The position numbers and the translations under genes were made by a program. From assembly GCA_020073365.1 (NCBI GenBank), contig JAIQFL010000019.1, forward strand, positions 1-54,586: a stretch of DNA of 54,586 bases, written 5' to 3'. Of the stretch, positions 7,655-16,559 are shown in pieces (the first letter of the stretch is position 1; every line of letters starts with the position of its first letter). This stretch comes from Terriglobia bacterium (GTDB lineage Bacteria; Acidobacteriota; Terriglobia; Bryobacterales; Bryobacteraceae). The notes beneath the pieces are model-generated. The model did not search any database, was not told the DNA's origin, and saw nothing but the letters and a program-made list of their open reading frames with translations.

Positions 7655-9442
7655 ATGCCAATCGGCTACAGTAATGTCGTGAACGGGATAGCCAAAGCGC
7701 TCGCCTCGGTGAGCCAGCCCGAGCGGGACCTCGTGGCCATGCTCTATGGTTTTGACGGACAGAGCCGCACTCCCGAGGAAATCGCGCGCCTGTGCGGACG
7801 GAGCCTGCCCGAGGTCGATCAAATAGCCACGAGAGTCATGAGACGCATGCGCCATCCGGCTTGTGCCGCGCTCATCCGAGAGGCGCTGGCTTCCGCCGAT
7901 GAAGGCATCTGGAGCGCCCTGGCGGGCGAGCATGGCATCGTGTCGAAGGCCGAGAGCTCGGTCAAGGTCGCCGCGCGCCTGCCGGGAGATCTCCGGTTCG
8001 CCATCGAGTGCCAACATGGCACAGTCGAGAACTGGTTGTCGGCGTACGCCAGCGCCACAACCAGGGCCTGGTATCGTTCGCGGTTCTCGGAGTCTGAAAT
8101 CGAAGCGCTCGTCCTCAAACTTGCCTCCGAGGCGGACGAGATCCGCTTGCCCTGGCCGCTCGAATCGCTCGCGCGCGCGTTCGAGGCCGAGACAGAAGCG
8201 GTGGAGACCGCGGTTCGCCTCAGCGGCGATTACCGGATGTATGCGGGTTACGTAGCCGGGATGCCCCTGGGCACGCACGCGCCACGGGCCATCCGCCTGC
8301 ACCGTATCCTTGCCGGCAATCACGCCGGCGAGTTGATGCGGGCCGGGCTACTGGCGGAGGAGTATCGATCGGAATTTGCCGACGACGCATGCACGCGGTT
8401 AAATGCGGAGATAGCCATGGCGTCCTATCCGCACTTGTTCTTACGCGTGGGCGATCTGGGCTGGTGTGGAATTGGCGAGGCTGGAAGCCGGGTGACGGCA
8501 GCGGAAAGCTCCGGCGAGGATGAGGTGACTTTCCACCGATGGAGTGAAGATCGCAAGTCCCGGCCGGAGACCCCCGATCGAGACGCCATCCGGCTGATTC
8601 TGGAAGAGCACGGCCCTCTCCGGCTTGCCCAGATTCAACGGGTCATCGGAAAGGGGCCGATCGAAATCTTGCCCCATTCGGTCGCTTTCTATGTCACCAC
8701 CTGCGACGAGTTCGCGCGCATGGCTCCCGGTATTTACGGCCTCACGGAACACCGCGCCGGCGATCTGGAGTTCGCCACGGCAGGCAGGCTGCTGTTGCGC
8801 CGAAGCGCCTGTCTGCAGTACGTGTATGCCCGGTGGGCGGGTGAACCGGCGGATGCCTACCCGTTATGGACGGCGGAGATGGAAGCCGAGTGGTGCGAAT
8901 GGGTCCAATGGAGGGACAAGAACCTGCTGGCATCGTTGCTGGCGGTGGCGGATCCGTCGCGCTGGCCCATTGACGATTCCTATCGGGAGACGTGGCTGTG
9001 GAAGAAAGAATGCCTGGGACATTTCGGTCTCGAAAAGCCGCCGCGTTATCCGCTCGAAGGTGTTCCGCTCATCGACCTGCTGGCGCTGGTGAAAGCCGCG
9101 CGATGGCGCGGCGCGGCAAACTGGCTGCTCGCCAATCGAGTGAGGGGAGCTACGCGCCTGCTGGATCGCGGCGCGGCGTCGCCTATGGCGTTGCTCATCG
9201 CGGTGGGAGCGGTTGTCGCGGCGGCGCACTGGCAGAGGACGCATGTGGTTTCCCCGGACGCTGGCGAGATCGATGGCCTGCTCTCCGAAGAGTTGCATCG
9301 GAGGGGGGCGCTGGAGTGGAACGGCGCCAGTGGCCGCGCGTTGCTGGAGCGGATGGCCAACACCATCGATCACGGCCAAACCGGCTGGGTGGCACCAGCC
9401 GAGTTGAGGCATTTGTGTGAGCGGCTGCGCGACCAGCCGTGA
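7655..9442 (+). CDS. Sigma-70 region-4-like / HARE-HTH-like regulator
   Basis: A 595-residue protein I cannot match to a named family end to end. Residues about 10-60 resemble sigma-70 region 4, with the segment SQPERDLVAMLYGFDG, a helix-turn-helix (TPEEIARLCGRSLPEVDQI) and the RRMRHP ending seen in sigma factors. No region 2 is present, so it is not a complete sigma factor. Residues about 307-368 resemble a HARE-HTH winged helix (GPLRLAQIQRVIGKG, later FARMAPGIYGLTEH), a fold found in RNA polymerase delta subunits and chromatin proteins. The last 200 residues are Trp-rich and unassigned. ATG 7655 follows a weak CAGG. The 85-base gap to the divergent oxidoreductase may hold a shared control region. 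Role in transcription is inferred. Confidence 0.75.
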   Translation: MPIGYSNVVNGIAKALASVSQPERDLVAMLYGFDGQSRTPEEIARLCGRSLPEVDQIATRVMRRMRHPACAALIREALASADEGIWSALAGEHGIVSKAESSVKVAARLPGDLRFAIECQHGTVENWLSAYASATTRAWYRSRFSESEIEALVLKLASEADEIRLPWPLESLARAFEAETEAVETAVRLSGDYRMYAGYVAGMPLGTHAPRAIRLHRILAGNHAGELMRAGLLAEEYRSEFADDACTRLNAEIAMASYPHLFLRVGDLGWCGIGEAGSRVTAAESSGEDEVTFHRWSEDRKSRPETPDRDAIRLILEEHGPLRLAQIQRVIGKGPIEILPHSVAFYVTTCDEFARMAPGIYGLTEHRAGDLEFATAGRLLLRRSACLQYVYARWAGEPADAYPLWTAEMEAEWCEWVQWRDKNLLASLLAVADPSRWPIDDSYRETWLWKKECLGHFGLEKPPRYPLEGVPLIDLLALVKAARWRGAANWLLANRVRGATRLLDRGAASPMALLIAVGAVVAAAHWQRTHVVSPDAGEIDGLLSEELHRRGALEWNGASGRALLERMANTIDHGQTGWVAPAELRHLCERLRDQP

Positions 9443-9530
9443 CGGTGGACGCCCATCCCCTCCGGCGTCCGCCCATCGAGAGCCCTACAATGTGCGCGGA
9501 CGGGGAAGCGAAAGGACGGCGAAGAAGCCG

Positions 9531-9600
9531 GAGATATTGTAAAAAATATTGTAAAAGTATTATCTAGATCTTTTCCTATTAATACCCTATAATATGTTCA
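9531..9600 (+). promoter_or_regulatory. AT-rich promoter region with 12-bp-period repeats
   Basis: A sharp AT-rich pocket in GC-rich DNA. ATATTGTAAAA occurs twice (9534-9544 and 9546-9556), 12 bases apart. A consensus -10 hexamer TATAAT lies at 9588-9593, 67 bases before the NusG-like start; no good -35 sits 16-18 bases upstream of it, which would fit activator-dependent transcription. The repeats could be a binding site or AT-rich UP-like DNA. Confidence 0.5.
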
Positions 9601-9659
9601 CAATTCAGTATCACAGGCTGTTTGATTTCGTATTGCGCCTTCGGCCTTCAGGTGAGTCG

Positions 9660-10169
9660 ATGAACACAGCGTGGTTTGGAATCCGGGTGAAATCGCGGAG
9701 TGAGGCTCGCGCGGCTGACGAACTCTCCATGCGGGGATTTGAAGCGTTCTTGCCAGCACGACGCATCAAACGTCGCTGGTCGGACCGAACGAAAGCCGTT
9801 GACGAACCCCTATTTCCTGGATACCTATTCTGCCGGTTTCGCCGACCGGACCGGCTGCGGATTCTGAACTCGCCCGGGGTAGCGTACATCGTGGGTTTCG
9901 GAGACACGCCGATTCCCATAAGCGACACCGAAATCGGCGCGATCAAGACCATGATTGCATCCAAGGTCATGCTCACACCGTGGCCCTACCTTCAGGCTGG
10001 TCAGCGCGTATGGATCGATCGCGGACCCCTGGCGGGCCTTGAGGGCTTGATCGTCGAAGCCAAACGCGGCAACCCGCGGCTGGTGGTCTCAGTGAATCTG
10101 CTGCAGCGGTCCGTCGCGGCGGAGATAGAGCGGGACTGGATTGGAAGTCTGAAGTACTCTCCGGGCTGA
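9660..10169 (+). CDS. NusG-like (UpxY/RfaH-type) antitermination factor
   Basis: A 169-residue NusG paralogue. The N-terminal NGN domain starts NTAWFGIRVKSRSE and includes the typical LFPGYLFCRF strand; the C-terminal KOW segment is GQRVWIDRGPLAGLEGLIV. Specialised paralogues of this type bind RNA polymerase and let it read through long polysaccharide operons. ATG 9660 has a good Shine-Dalgarno (AGGTGAG, 9650-9656); a longer frame from 9594 lacks one and adds non-family sequence. It borders a polysaccharide cluster, as expected, but points towards the end of that cluster rather than leading it, so any action would be in trans. No housekeeping NusG neighbours (SecE, ribosomal proteins) are present. 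Confidence 0.88.
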   Translation: MNTAWFGIRVKSRSEARAADELSMRGFEAFLPARRIKRRWSDRTKAVDEPLFPGYLFCRFRRPDRLRILNSPGVAYIVGFGDTPIPISDTEIGAIKTMIASKVMLTPWPYLQAGQRVWIDRGPLAGLEGLIVEAKRGNPRLVVSVNLLQRSVAAEIERDWIGSLKYSPG

Positions 10170-10358
10170 GGGCCGGCGACTGCCCTCTCTTATCTCTGTA
10201 CCACCTGCCGTCGAACCCCGAGAAAAATGCAGAGGGTGGCTGAAGCGGCCGCTGAGGGTTGCGCGGCTACGTCACGGTGAGCAGACGGGAGGCGGCGCCA
10301 GACTGGCCCGATCGTCCACGTTGGAGGGCCGGTGCAGAGTGAGATGCCGAACTCCAAG

Positions 10359-11090
10359 CTACGACTGCTTTTTCGCAAAAGCGAAGATCACGTTCTTCGC
10401 ACATGGAATGGCATACCGTTGGTAGGCTACACCCAGCCGGTAGGCCAGCTTGGAGAAGGAAAGGTATGCCGGCTCGGCTTCGTACGTGAAGACGGCTGAA
10501 TCGAAATGGTTCCGCGAGAGAATGTTCTGCAGTCTGCGGCGAGAGTTGCACTTATAGACGGTGGGGAAGACATCCTCTTCCTGCCTGCCTCGCTGGGCAG
10601 ACTGCAGCACCTTTCCCTGAAAACGGTTTGGCACCAGCCGCGCGGCGATGGCCACATAGCCGAATGCGTTCGGCGTGCGGATACAGAGAAAACCGTTTGG
10701 CCGGATTACACGGCGGCACTGGGCGAAGAATTCCTCGGGGTCGTTGATGTGCTCGATAACGTGATCGCAGAGGCAAAGGTCGATGGAATCACCGGCAACC
10801 GGCCACGCGGGGCCTTCGATATGCCGGAATTCATCGATAGCCGGATTGACACTGGCGGCCGGATCCACATCGACGCCGATGACGGACCGGCACTTGCCGC
10901 GGAGTATGCGCAGATCGCGCCGGACCTTGACCGGATCGTCGACGTACCCTCCGCGGCCGCAGCCCACATCGAGCGCCACCGAGCCGGGCTCCAGCAGAGC
11001 GGTGACGCGGGTGAAGAAGTTGATGGTCCCGTCCATGTGGGTGAACCCTCCGAAGCGTGTCTCGGGGAAGAATTGCGTTTTATAAGGCAT
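10359..11090 (-). CDS. Class I SAM-dependent methyltransferase
   Basis: A 243-residue Rossmann-fold methyltransferase with the SAM-binding motif VALDVGCGRGGYVD (about 38-51), the acidic GVDVDP segment and DHVIEHINDPEEFF, characteristic of the Methyltransf_11 group. In polysaccharide clusters such enzymes usually methylate sugars. The start at 11090 (MPYKTQFFPETRF) fits the family; an in-frame ATG at 11174 would overlap the preceding glycosyltransferase gene. It is the last gene of the minus-strand cluster and faces the NusG-like gene, with about 190 bases between the two convergent ends. The acceptor sugar is unknown. Confidence 0.82.
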   Translation of the reverse strand: MPYKTQFFPETRFGGFTHMDGTINFFTRVTALLEPGSVALDVGCGRGGYVDDPVKVRRDLRILRGKCRSVIGVDVDPAASVNPAIDEFRHIEGPAWPVAGDSIDLCLCDHVIEHINDPEEFFAQCRRVIRPNGFLCIRTPNAFGYVAIAARLVPNRFQGKVLQSAQRGRQEEDVFPTVYKCNSRRRLQNILSRNHFDSAVFTYEAEPAYLSFSKLAYRLGVAYQRYAIPCAKNVIFAFAKKQS

Positions 11091-11181
11091 TACTATTCGT
11101 TTGCGACCCGCGCGCGGCAAGGGCAGTGGCTTCGCGATCCTGGCCGGTGAGGCCGGGCATGAGCGCTTTTTCATGGGCAGG

Positions 11182-12375
11182 TCAGACAGCCACAGCTTTG
11201 GCGGGCGGTTGCGGCTGAGAGACTCCCAGGATTGAGCAGATTCGTGCGACCCCGATGGGGAGGTCGTAATGCTGTAGAAAGGCCTCCCGGCCGCGCGCGC
11301 CAGCCTCGCGGATGAGGCCGGGATTCCCGGCCAGATGCTCCAGGAGCAGGATGAGATTGGCGGTGTCGCCGGGATCGATCTGCCAGCCACAGCGGAACCG
11401 GCCGACGATGCCGGCCGGAGTGGCTTCGCGTGGTCCGATGTAGAGAATCGGACGGCCCGCGGCCATAATCCCGTAGGTCTTGCTGGGCACCACCGAGCCC
11501 AGCGTCACCGGCTTTTGGGTCACCAGGCCGATGTGGCAATTGCCCAGGCTCTCGGCAAGCTCATGGCGGGGCCGATAGCCGGTAAATGTAACGTTGGTGA
11601 TGGCGTGTTTGCGGCAGAAGCTCTCCAGTCCCTTACGCTGGGGCCCCGACCCCGCGAAGACGAAGCGGAAGCGGGGATTTGAACGGAAATGGTGGATCGC
11701 GCCACGAATCGTCGCGACATCATGAGCCAGGCCCAGGTTCCCCGAGTAAAGGACCGTAAACGGTTCCAGCGGCGGGAACGGAAGCGGGTGGATCTCGCGG
11801 CCATCGGCCCAGTTTTCGGCGACGTGGATGAGATGCCCCGGGACGCCTCGGCGCATCAGGCGCGTGCGCATGCACTCCCCGAGGGCGATGATGCCGTCGG
11901 CCCTGCGGCGCGACTTGTCGAAAGACGAACCCAGGGCGCGCGTGAACCAGGATCGGGCGCGAAGGACCTCGAGGTCGATGGCTACATCCGGGTAGACATC
12001 CATCTCCCAGATGTAATGACGGGCGCCCGTGACGGCCTTGATCCAGCATCCAATGACGCCCAGCGCGGGGGGCGTGGTGAGCGTGACGATGAGATCCGGC
12101 GTGGGGCCCAGCACCCCGCGACAAAGAGCGCCGGAAAGAAACGACATGTAAGAGAAGGCTCGGGAAAGAAGGCTGTGAGTGAAGGGGAGAACGGGGGTCC
12201 GGACGATTTCGACCGGCAATGGCTGGAGGCAATTGGCCTCCGCGTAGGAGCTGCGGCCACAGATGGTGCGGACGGAGTGACCTTCGACAGCCAGGCTGCG
12301 GGCGAGGTCCGTGAGGAACTGGCTCGTGGCGGCGGAGTCGGGGTAGAAGTATTGGTTGAGGAGGAGGATGTTCAC
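11182..12375 (-). CDS. Glycosyltransferase family 4
   Basis: A 397-residue GT-B enzyme starting NILLLNQYFYPDSAATSQF, a typical WcaI-like GT4 opening in which a nucleotide-sugar donor and lipid-linked acceptor are used in the cytoplasm. The C-terminal domain carries VLYSGNLG, VFAGSGPQ and a GxVVPSKTYGIMAAGRP segment corresponding to the donor-binding EX7E area, although the first glutamate is replaced. It starts at GTG (12375), which overlaps the TGA stop of the preceding methyltransferase as GTGA, so the two are translationally coupled. Confidence 0.88.
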   Translation of the reverse strand: MNILLLNQYFYPDSAATSQFLTDLARSLAVEGHSVRTICGRSSYAEANCLQPLPVEIVRTPVLPFTHSLLSRAFSYMSFLSGALCRGVLGPTPDLIVTLTTPPALGVIGCWIKAVTGARHYIWEMDVYPDVAIDLEVLRARSWFTRALGSSFDKSRRRADGIIALGECMRTRLMRRGVPGHLIHVAENWADGREIHPLPFPPLEPFTVLYSGNLGLAHDVATIRGAIHHFRSNPRFRFVFAGSGPQRKGLESFCRKHAITNVTFTGYRPRHELAESLGNCHIGLVTQKPVTLGSVVPSKTYGIMAAGRPILYIGPREATPAGIVGRFRCGWQIDPGDTANLILLLEHLAGNPGLIREAGARGREAFLQHYDLPIGVARICSILGVSQPQPPAKAVAV

Positions 12376-13028
12376 TGGAGTGGGCGGAGCGGTACTTCTG
12401 CTGCTTGCCCTGATCCGGTGCTGGCGGCCGGCTTTACCCAAAACGCGGTGTCTGTTACGCCGTCGGAGGTCCAGATGTATCGCCAGCCGCGAGTCGCCTC
12501 CAGGAACTTTCCCCATGTCTCGGAGGCGGGGCCGGAACCCGGTTCCCGTGAGCCCGGTGACGTGCTGGCGTGTGGAAGATACCAGTTGCAGTTATCCACG
12601 ATGATTATGCCGCCGGGCACGATCTTCGGCATAGACATGACCGCGCAGTAGTCACGCTCAATGCCGTCCACCAGGACGAAATCAATTGAATCGGAAGGCA
12701 AGGAGTCTACACGCTCCCGATACGCCGCGGCATCCGGGCAAAGGTGATAGTCGACCACATCCTTATGAACGGCAAGCCGGGCTTGTACCTGCTGGTACCA
12801 TACCGGGTCGTGTTCCACACTGACCAGGTGACGCACCCGCTCTGCAAACCAAATCGTACTCCTCCCCGAACCAAGCTCGAGCCCGGAGTCGTCCGGCCGA
12901 AGCCAGCACGATAGAAGTCCCACCATTTGCCTGGTCAGCCAAGGGGCGTCGCGGTGAGTCCTCTCGTAAAGGGCTACGCCTAGCCGGTTCTTCACATAGC
13001 GCGGGGTGAGGTGCTTTATGGGCCTCAA
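12372..13028 (-). CDS. SAM-dependent methyltransferase-like protein
   Basis: A 218-residue protein with a Rossmann core: SGLELGSGRSTIWFAERV corresponds to the SAM-binding loop, followed by LVSVEHDP, FVLVDGIERDYC and GGIIIVDNCNWYLP. This pattern matches the Methyltransf_24-like group. The Ser/Gly/Pro-rich segment before TWGKFLEATRGW contains a 13-base palindrome (12534-12546), possibly from a small inserted element. It precedes, and overlaps by 4 bases, the glycosyltransferase gene downstream. About 330 bases separate it from the previous gene of the cluster, so it may begin a separate transcription unit. Confidence 0.75.
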   Translation of the reverse strand: MRPIKHLTPRYVKNRLGVALYERTHRDAPWLTRQMVGLLSCWLRPDDSGLELGSGRSTIWFAERVRHLVSVEHDPVWYQQVQARLAVHKDVVDYHLCPDAAAYRERVDSLPSDSIDFVLVDGIERDYCAVMSMPKIVPGGIIIVDNCNWYLPHASTSPGSREPGSGPASETWGKFLEATRGWRYIWTSDGVTDTAFWVKPAASTGSGQAAEVPLRPLQ

Positions 13029-13355
13029 GATACACTCCTGTTTCGTAGCGAATCAATCGTCAGTCGTTCACATGGCAATAGTCTATCGCCGGCATAACCG
13101 GAATAGCCGTGATGGCACGGTCACAATGCACGCCATCATAGTGGCGCTCACGCGGACCGCGTTAGCGCGCCTGTTTGTGCCCGGGCCTTGACCCGAATCC
13201 GACATGCCAGCCGGCGACGGTCGCCTCACGGGTGGCTACCTGACAGATCTCGCGCGCCAGTTCCACTACTGGCCTGGCGGACCCAAAAAGAAGAACTGGG
13301 CACTTCCGAATGGCGGTGTGGTTCGGTCCCATCGCGAATTGACCAACAGGGCTGT
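13029..13355. other. Gap inside the polysaccharide cluster, no gene seen
   Basis: About 327 bases between two same-strand genes in an otherwise tightly packed cluster. No open frame here has a recognisable family. It probably holds a promoter for the three-gene tail of the cluster, but I could not identify convincing -35/-10 elements. Confidence 0.5.
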
Positions 13356-14519
13356 TCACCGTTTTGACAACCGCTCCAGAATTGCGTTGGAGAACGACTG
13401 AGCCAGCGTGGGCCAGGAGTAGCGTTCCCGAATGTTCGGTGCACTCGCAAGTGCGATGCTGGAAAAGTTCTGAAACCCGGAAACCATCTGGTGGAGAGCG
13501 CACCGAAGCGATGAAGCCGTTGGCTGAGCCACCAGCCCCGCTCCGGTCCGCCGAACCAACTCGGCTACTCCGGAGGTCTCCGTCACAACAACTGGCTTAC
13601 CGATGGATAGCGCCTCGAGAATGACGTTGCCGAAGTTCTCAGTCAAGGAGGGAAGGACAACAAAGCTTGCCTGGCTCAGGATCGTCCATGGGTCCGGGGT
13701 GAAGGGCAGTACCGCGATACGAGGATCCGTGGATGCCAGCCTGCGGATCTCTGAAGAGTACGAACCGTCGTCGGATCCGGCGAGAGTGAGTCTGATATTT
13801 GGAAGGCTGGTCGAGGAGAACGCCTCAACCAGAACATGGATGTTCTTCACCGGGTGAAAGCGTCCTATGAAGACGATATTCGTCGGCAGCGTTGGGCCTC
13901 GGTCCAGGGACCGCACGGAGTCTGCCGAGGACGAGGGGGGCGCGACGCCGTTCGGTATGAGTCGAATGACAGCTCGCGGGGCATACCTTGAAGCCCACGC
14001 GGAGTCTAAGGAAGACGTGCAATGCACAAAGAGGGCACGGTTGATAGAAGGGCGATCGAACAGCGCTCCGTGGACCTTCTTGAGCAGTGCGGTCTTGCGG
14101 AGTGCCACTGGGCTCAGGTTTCCACGCGGGCTGACGACGAGCGGTTTCCCGGCGAGGCGCGCAATCAGTCCGGAATAGGCCGAATTGAAATCAAAGACGG
14201 ACATCAGTACGACGACGTCTGCCCAGATCGCCCACTTGACCGCCTGAAAGGGCTGCCCGGGGGCGAAACAGTACCGCCAAGGTGGCAAGCGCCTCTCATA
14301 GACCACGCGCATGCCCTCCATATCGCGGACTCCCCGAGCGGCATACTTACTCCCATGTGAGTCATGAGTTGAAGTCAGCACGGTCACTTCGTGTCCGAGC
14401 TGGACCAGATGCCGGCACAGTTCGAATACCGTCTTGACCGGCCCGCCATCCAGCCAGGCGGGTGGGAATGAAGGATGGACCACGAGGAGCTTTGGGAGGT
14501 GCGTCAGAACAGGCGGCAT
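13356..14519 (-). CDS. Glycosyltransferase family 4
   Basis: A 387-residue GT-B glycosyltransferase. The N-terminal domain has KLLVVHPSFPPAWLDGGPVKTV, where the GGP loop is typical of GT4 acceptor-side domains, and VVSPRGNLSP. The C-terminal domain has IVFIGRFHPVKNIHVLVEAF and ENFGNVILEALSIGKPVV, the EX7E donor-binding motif. It transfers a sugar from a nucleotide donor during repeat-unit assembly; the specificity is unknown. The start at 14519 was chosen as the ATG just before the first beta strand. It follows the glycosyltransferase-deacetylase gene by 52 bases on the same strand. Confidence 0.9.
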   Translation of the reverse strand: MPPVLTHLPKLLVVHPSFPPAWLDGGPVKTVFELCRHLVQLGHEVTVLTSTHDSHGSKYAARGVRDMEGMRVVYERRLPPWRYCFAPGQPFQAVKWAIWADVVVLMSVFDFNSAYSGLIARLAGKPLVVSPRGNLSPVALRKTALLKKVHGALFDRPSINRALFVHCTSSLDSAWASRYAPRAVIRLIPNGVAPPSSSADSVRSLDRGPTLPTNIVFIGRFHPVKNIHVLVEAFSSTSLPNIRLTLAGSDDGSYSSEIRRLASTDPRIAVLPFTPDPWTILSQASFVVLPSLTENFGNVILEALSIGKPVVVTETSGVAELVRRTGAGLVAQPTASSLRCALHQMVSGFQNFSSIALASAPNIRERYSWPTLAQSFSNAILERLSKR

Positions 14520-14571
14520 GAAGGTAGGCTGTGTCAAGGGCGACGTGCGAGGACACGAATCCGGGACCAGG

Positions 14572-16551
14572 TCATTTCTCGATAAAATAACGAACCATGT
14601 CGAGGTCCCAGTCACCCTCGAAATGATCGCGCCGCAATCGCATGACGTCGGCCGCAGCCGAGTTCCGCCCTCGTTGGGTGGTGAATGCGGCGCGGATGCC
14701 GATCTCTCGAAGGCGATGATCCAACACCTCAGAACGGGGGTCATCGCCGAACGGGTACGCCATGAACTGCGGTGGGAAGCCGGTAGTTGATTGAAGGATC
14801 GCGGAGGCGGTCATCGCGTCCCTTAACGCTTCGCTGCTGCTCATTCGCCTGTAGGATAGATGAGCGTGTCCATGGGTGCCAATCTCATGGCCGGCCGCAC
14901 AAAGATCTCGAACGAGGTCCGGGGTCGGACGGCTGAATGCGACATCCAGATGAAAGCGGCGCTTCAAGTACAGGTTCCAGTGCCGGTCTTCCGATAGGAA
15001 GGTGCCAGTCGGCAGGAAGAACGTGCCTGGAATCCCACGTTTGTGCAGCGCATCGCAGGCCGTGGTCGCGCTTTCAAGAAAGCAGTCGTCAAACGTGAGG
15101 GCGAGCATAGGTTTTCCTGCGGCCACACGTGCGTGACAAACTTGCGCAAGCGGGACGATTTCGAAATTGTCCCTGAAGTATGCGAGGTGTTCTGCAAACC
15201 TGCCGAGCATGTTCGGAAGGACAAAATGATATAGGGCAACAAAGAGCCCAGCAGGAGGAGCGTGATGCCCGCGGAGCATCGAGGTGGTGACTGCTACCTT
15301 AAGCCGCCAACGTACTGACTTCAGGCCCCTCTCGGCTCCACTGAAGTATGTGTAGGACGCGCCGGCAGCGGCTGTCCTCTGAGACGAATCCTCCAGTCCC
15401 CCCACGAGACTGTGGTACAGAGAATCGACAAACACCTCCGCTCCGCGGCGAGGAGTGTGGTGGGCCACGCTCGCTCTCGCCGCGGCGCGCATGGCCGGGA
15501 ACCTCTGTGCTTGTCGTTGCAGCCTCGTAAGATGCATCGACAAGGCGGGAGTGTCGTCGGGAGGGCACATCGCGCCGTTTGAGCCGTCAAATGAAATAAA
15601 CTCCCAAGCTGAAGCGACCGCGTTCGAGGCAATAACGGGAACCCCGCTGGCCAGCGCCTCGAGAACAACCATTCCCCACCCGTCGTGCCGCGAGGGCAGG
15701 ATGAGGACGTCTCTGTCGCAGAACATCGAGTGTCGCGTGTCGTAAGACACTTCGCCATGGTAGCGAATACGCGGGTCGGCTTTCGCCCGGTGGCAGATCC
15801 AGTCGCAGAGCGGTCCTCGTCCGAAAACGTCGAGCGTCCAGGGAAACGTCAATGACTCGCAGGCCCGGACCGCCTTTACGAGGTTCTTATTTTCATCGAG
15901 GCGGCCGCAAAATAGTATCCGAAAGATAGACGATGGCTCTGCTTCGGGGAGGTCTGAAAAGGGCGACAGATCTATGAAGTATGGCACGCTTGCCGTGGTT
16001 TGTTGGCTTGCCGCAAGTGAACGGTAAAAAACTTCCGCATGTCGCCCAGTGCCCCAGAGTGAGGTCGCACGCCTGATAAAACACCGAAGAGCAAAAAGCT
16101 TAAAGAGCCGCGCGACCACGCCCGCGGCGAGGTTCGGCATTTCGTTGTGAAAGACCAGTGGAAGCCCCCGCCTGTCGCAGAGGACCCGCAAATACCAGGA
16201 CAAGGGCGACCAATATGAAGCCGATACGACGACGCAATCCCAACGACGGTTGCTGACTAGTGATGACAAGAGGCGCAATTGACTGAACAACGACCTGGGA
16301 AGATAGCTGAAGCTGCACCGCGGTTCGTGAATTCCCCAATTTCTGTCGGCGCTGCAGCGTCTCTCAAAAAGGACGTGCATGCAGACTTCGCTGCTCTCAC
16401 TGATGGCGTTGAGTAACTGCACCATGTGCGGACTGGCGCTTTGCGTGAATAGGAGAACGTGGAACTGGAACTCGGCGGGGCTCGTGCCGTGGGCCTGCGC
16501 CGGACCGCGCTCCGGGTTGTAAGCCGATGGTCTCAGAGTCTGTTCTTGCAT
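14572..16551 (-). CDS. GT4 glycosyltransferase - NodB deacetylase fusion
   Basis: A 659-residue two-enzyme protein. Residues about 30-400 form a GT-B glycosyltransferase (FRILFCGRLDENKNLVKAV; GWGMVVLEALASGVPVIAS as the EX7E motif). After a linker, residues about 440-659 form a NodB polysaccharide deacetylase: LALTFDDCFLE supplies the catalytic and metal-binding Asp pair, GTHGHAHLSYRRMS the metal-binding His-x3-His, and PPQFMAYPFGDD the later motif. It would add a sugar, probably an N-acetylated one, and remove an acetyl group from the glycan. No signal peptide is present, so the deacetylase domain is predicted to be cytoplasmic, unlike exported NodB enzymes. ATG 16551 has an upstream AGGA and lies 8 bases after the previous stop; an upstream in-frame ATG would overlap that gene. 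Confidence 0.88.
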   Translation of the reverse strand: MQEQTLRPSAYNPERGPAQAHGTSPAEFQFHVLLFTQSASPHMVQLLNAISESSEVCMHVLFERRCSADRNWGIHEPRCSFSYLPRSLFSQLRLLSSLVSNRRWDCVVVSASYWSPLSWYLRVLCDRRGLPLVFHNEMPNLAAGVVARLFKLFALRCFIRRATSLWGTGRHAEVFYRSLAASQQTTASVPYFIDLSPFSDLPEAEPSSIFRILFCGRLDENKNLVKAVRACESLTFPWTLDVFGRGPLCDWICHRAKADPRIRYHGEVSYDTRHSMFCDRDVLILPSRHDGWGMVVLEALASGVPVIASNAVASAWEFISFDGSNGAMCPPDDTPALSMHLTRLQRQAQRFPAMRAAARASVAHHTPRRGAEVFVDSLYHSLVGGLEDSSQRTAAAGASYTYFSGAERGLKSVRWRLKVAVTTSMLRGHHAPPAGLFVALYHFVLPNMLGRFAEHLAYFRDNFEIVPLAQVCHARVAAGKPMLALTFDDCFLESATTACDALHKRGIPGTFFLPTGTFLSEDRHWNLYLKRRFHLDVAFSRPTPDLVRDLCAAGHEIGTHGHAHLSYRRMSSSEALRDAMTASAILQSTTGFPPQFMAYPFGDDPRSEVLDHRLREIGIRAAFTTQRGRNSAAADVMRLRRDHFEGDWDLDMVRYFIEK

Positions 16552-16559
16552 AGGATATC

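Noticed and set aside
7655..9442. A complete sigma factor
   Set aside because: Only a region-4-like HTH is present; no region 2 motif for -10 recognition or core binding was found in the remaining 530 residues.
11689..12651. Plus-strand open frame of 320 codons
   Set aside because: Antisense to a well-supported GT4 gene and the adjoining methyltransferase.
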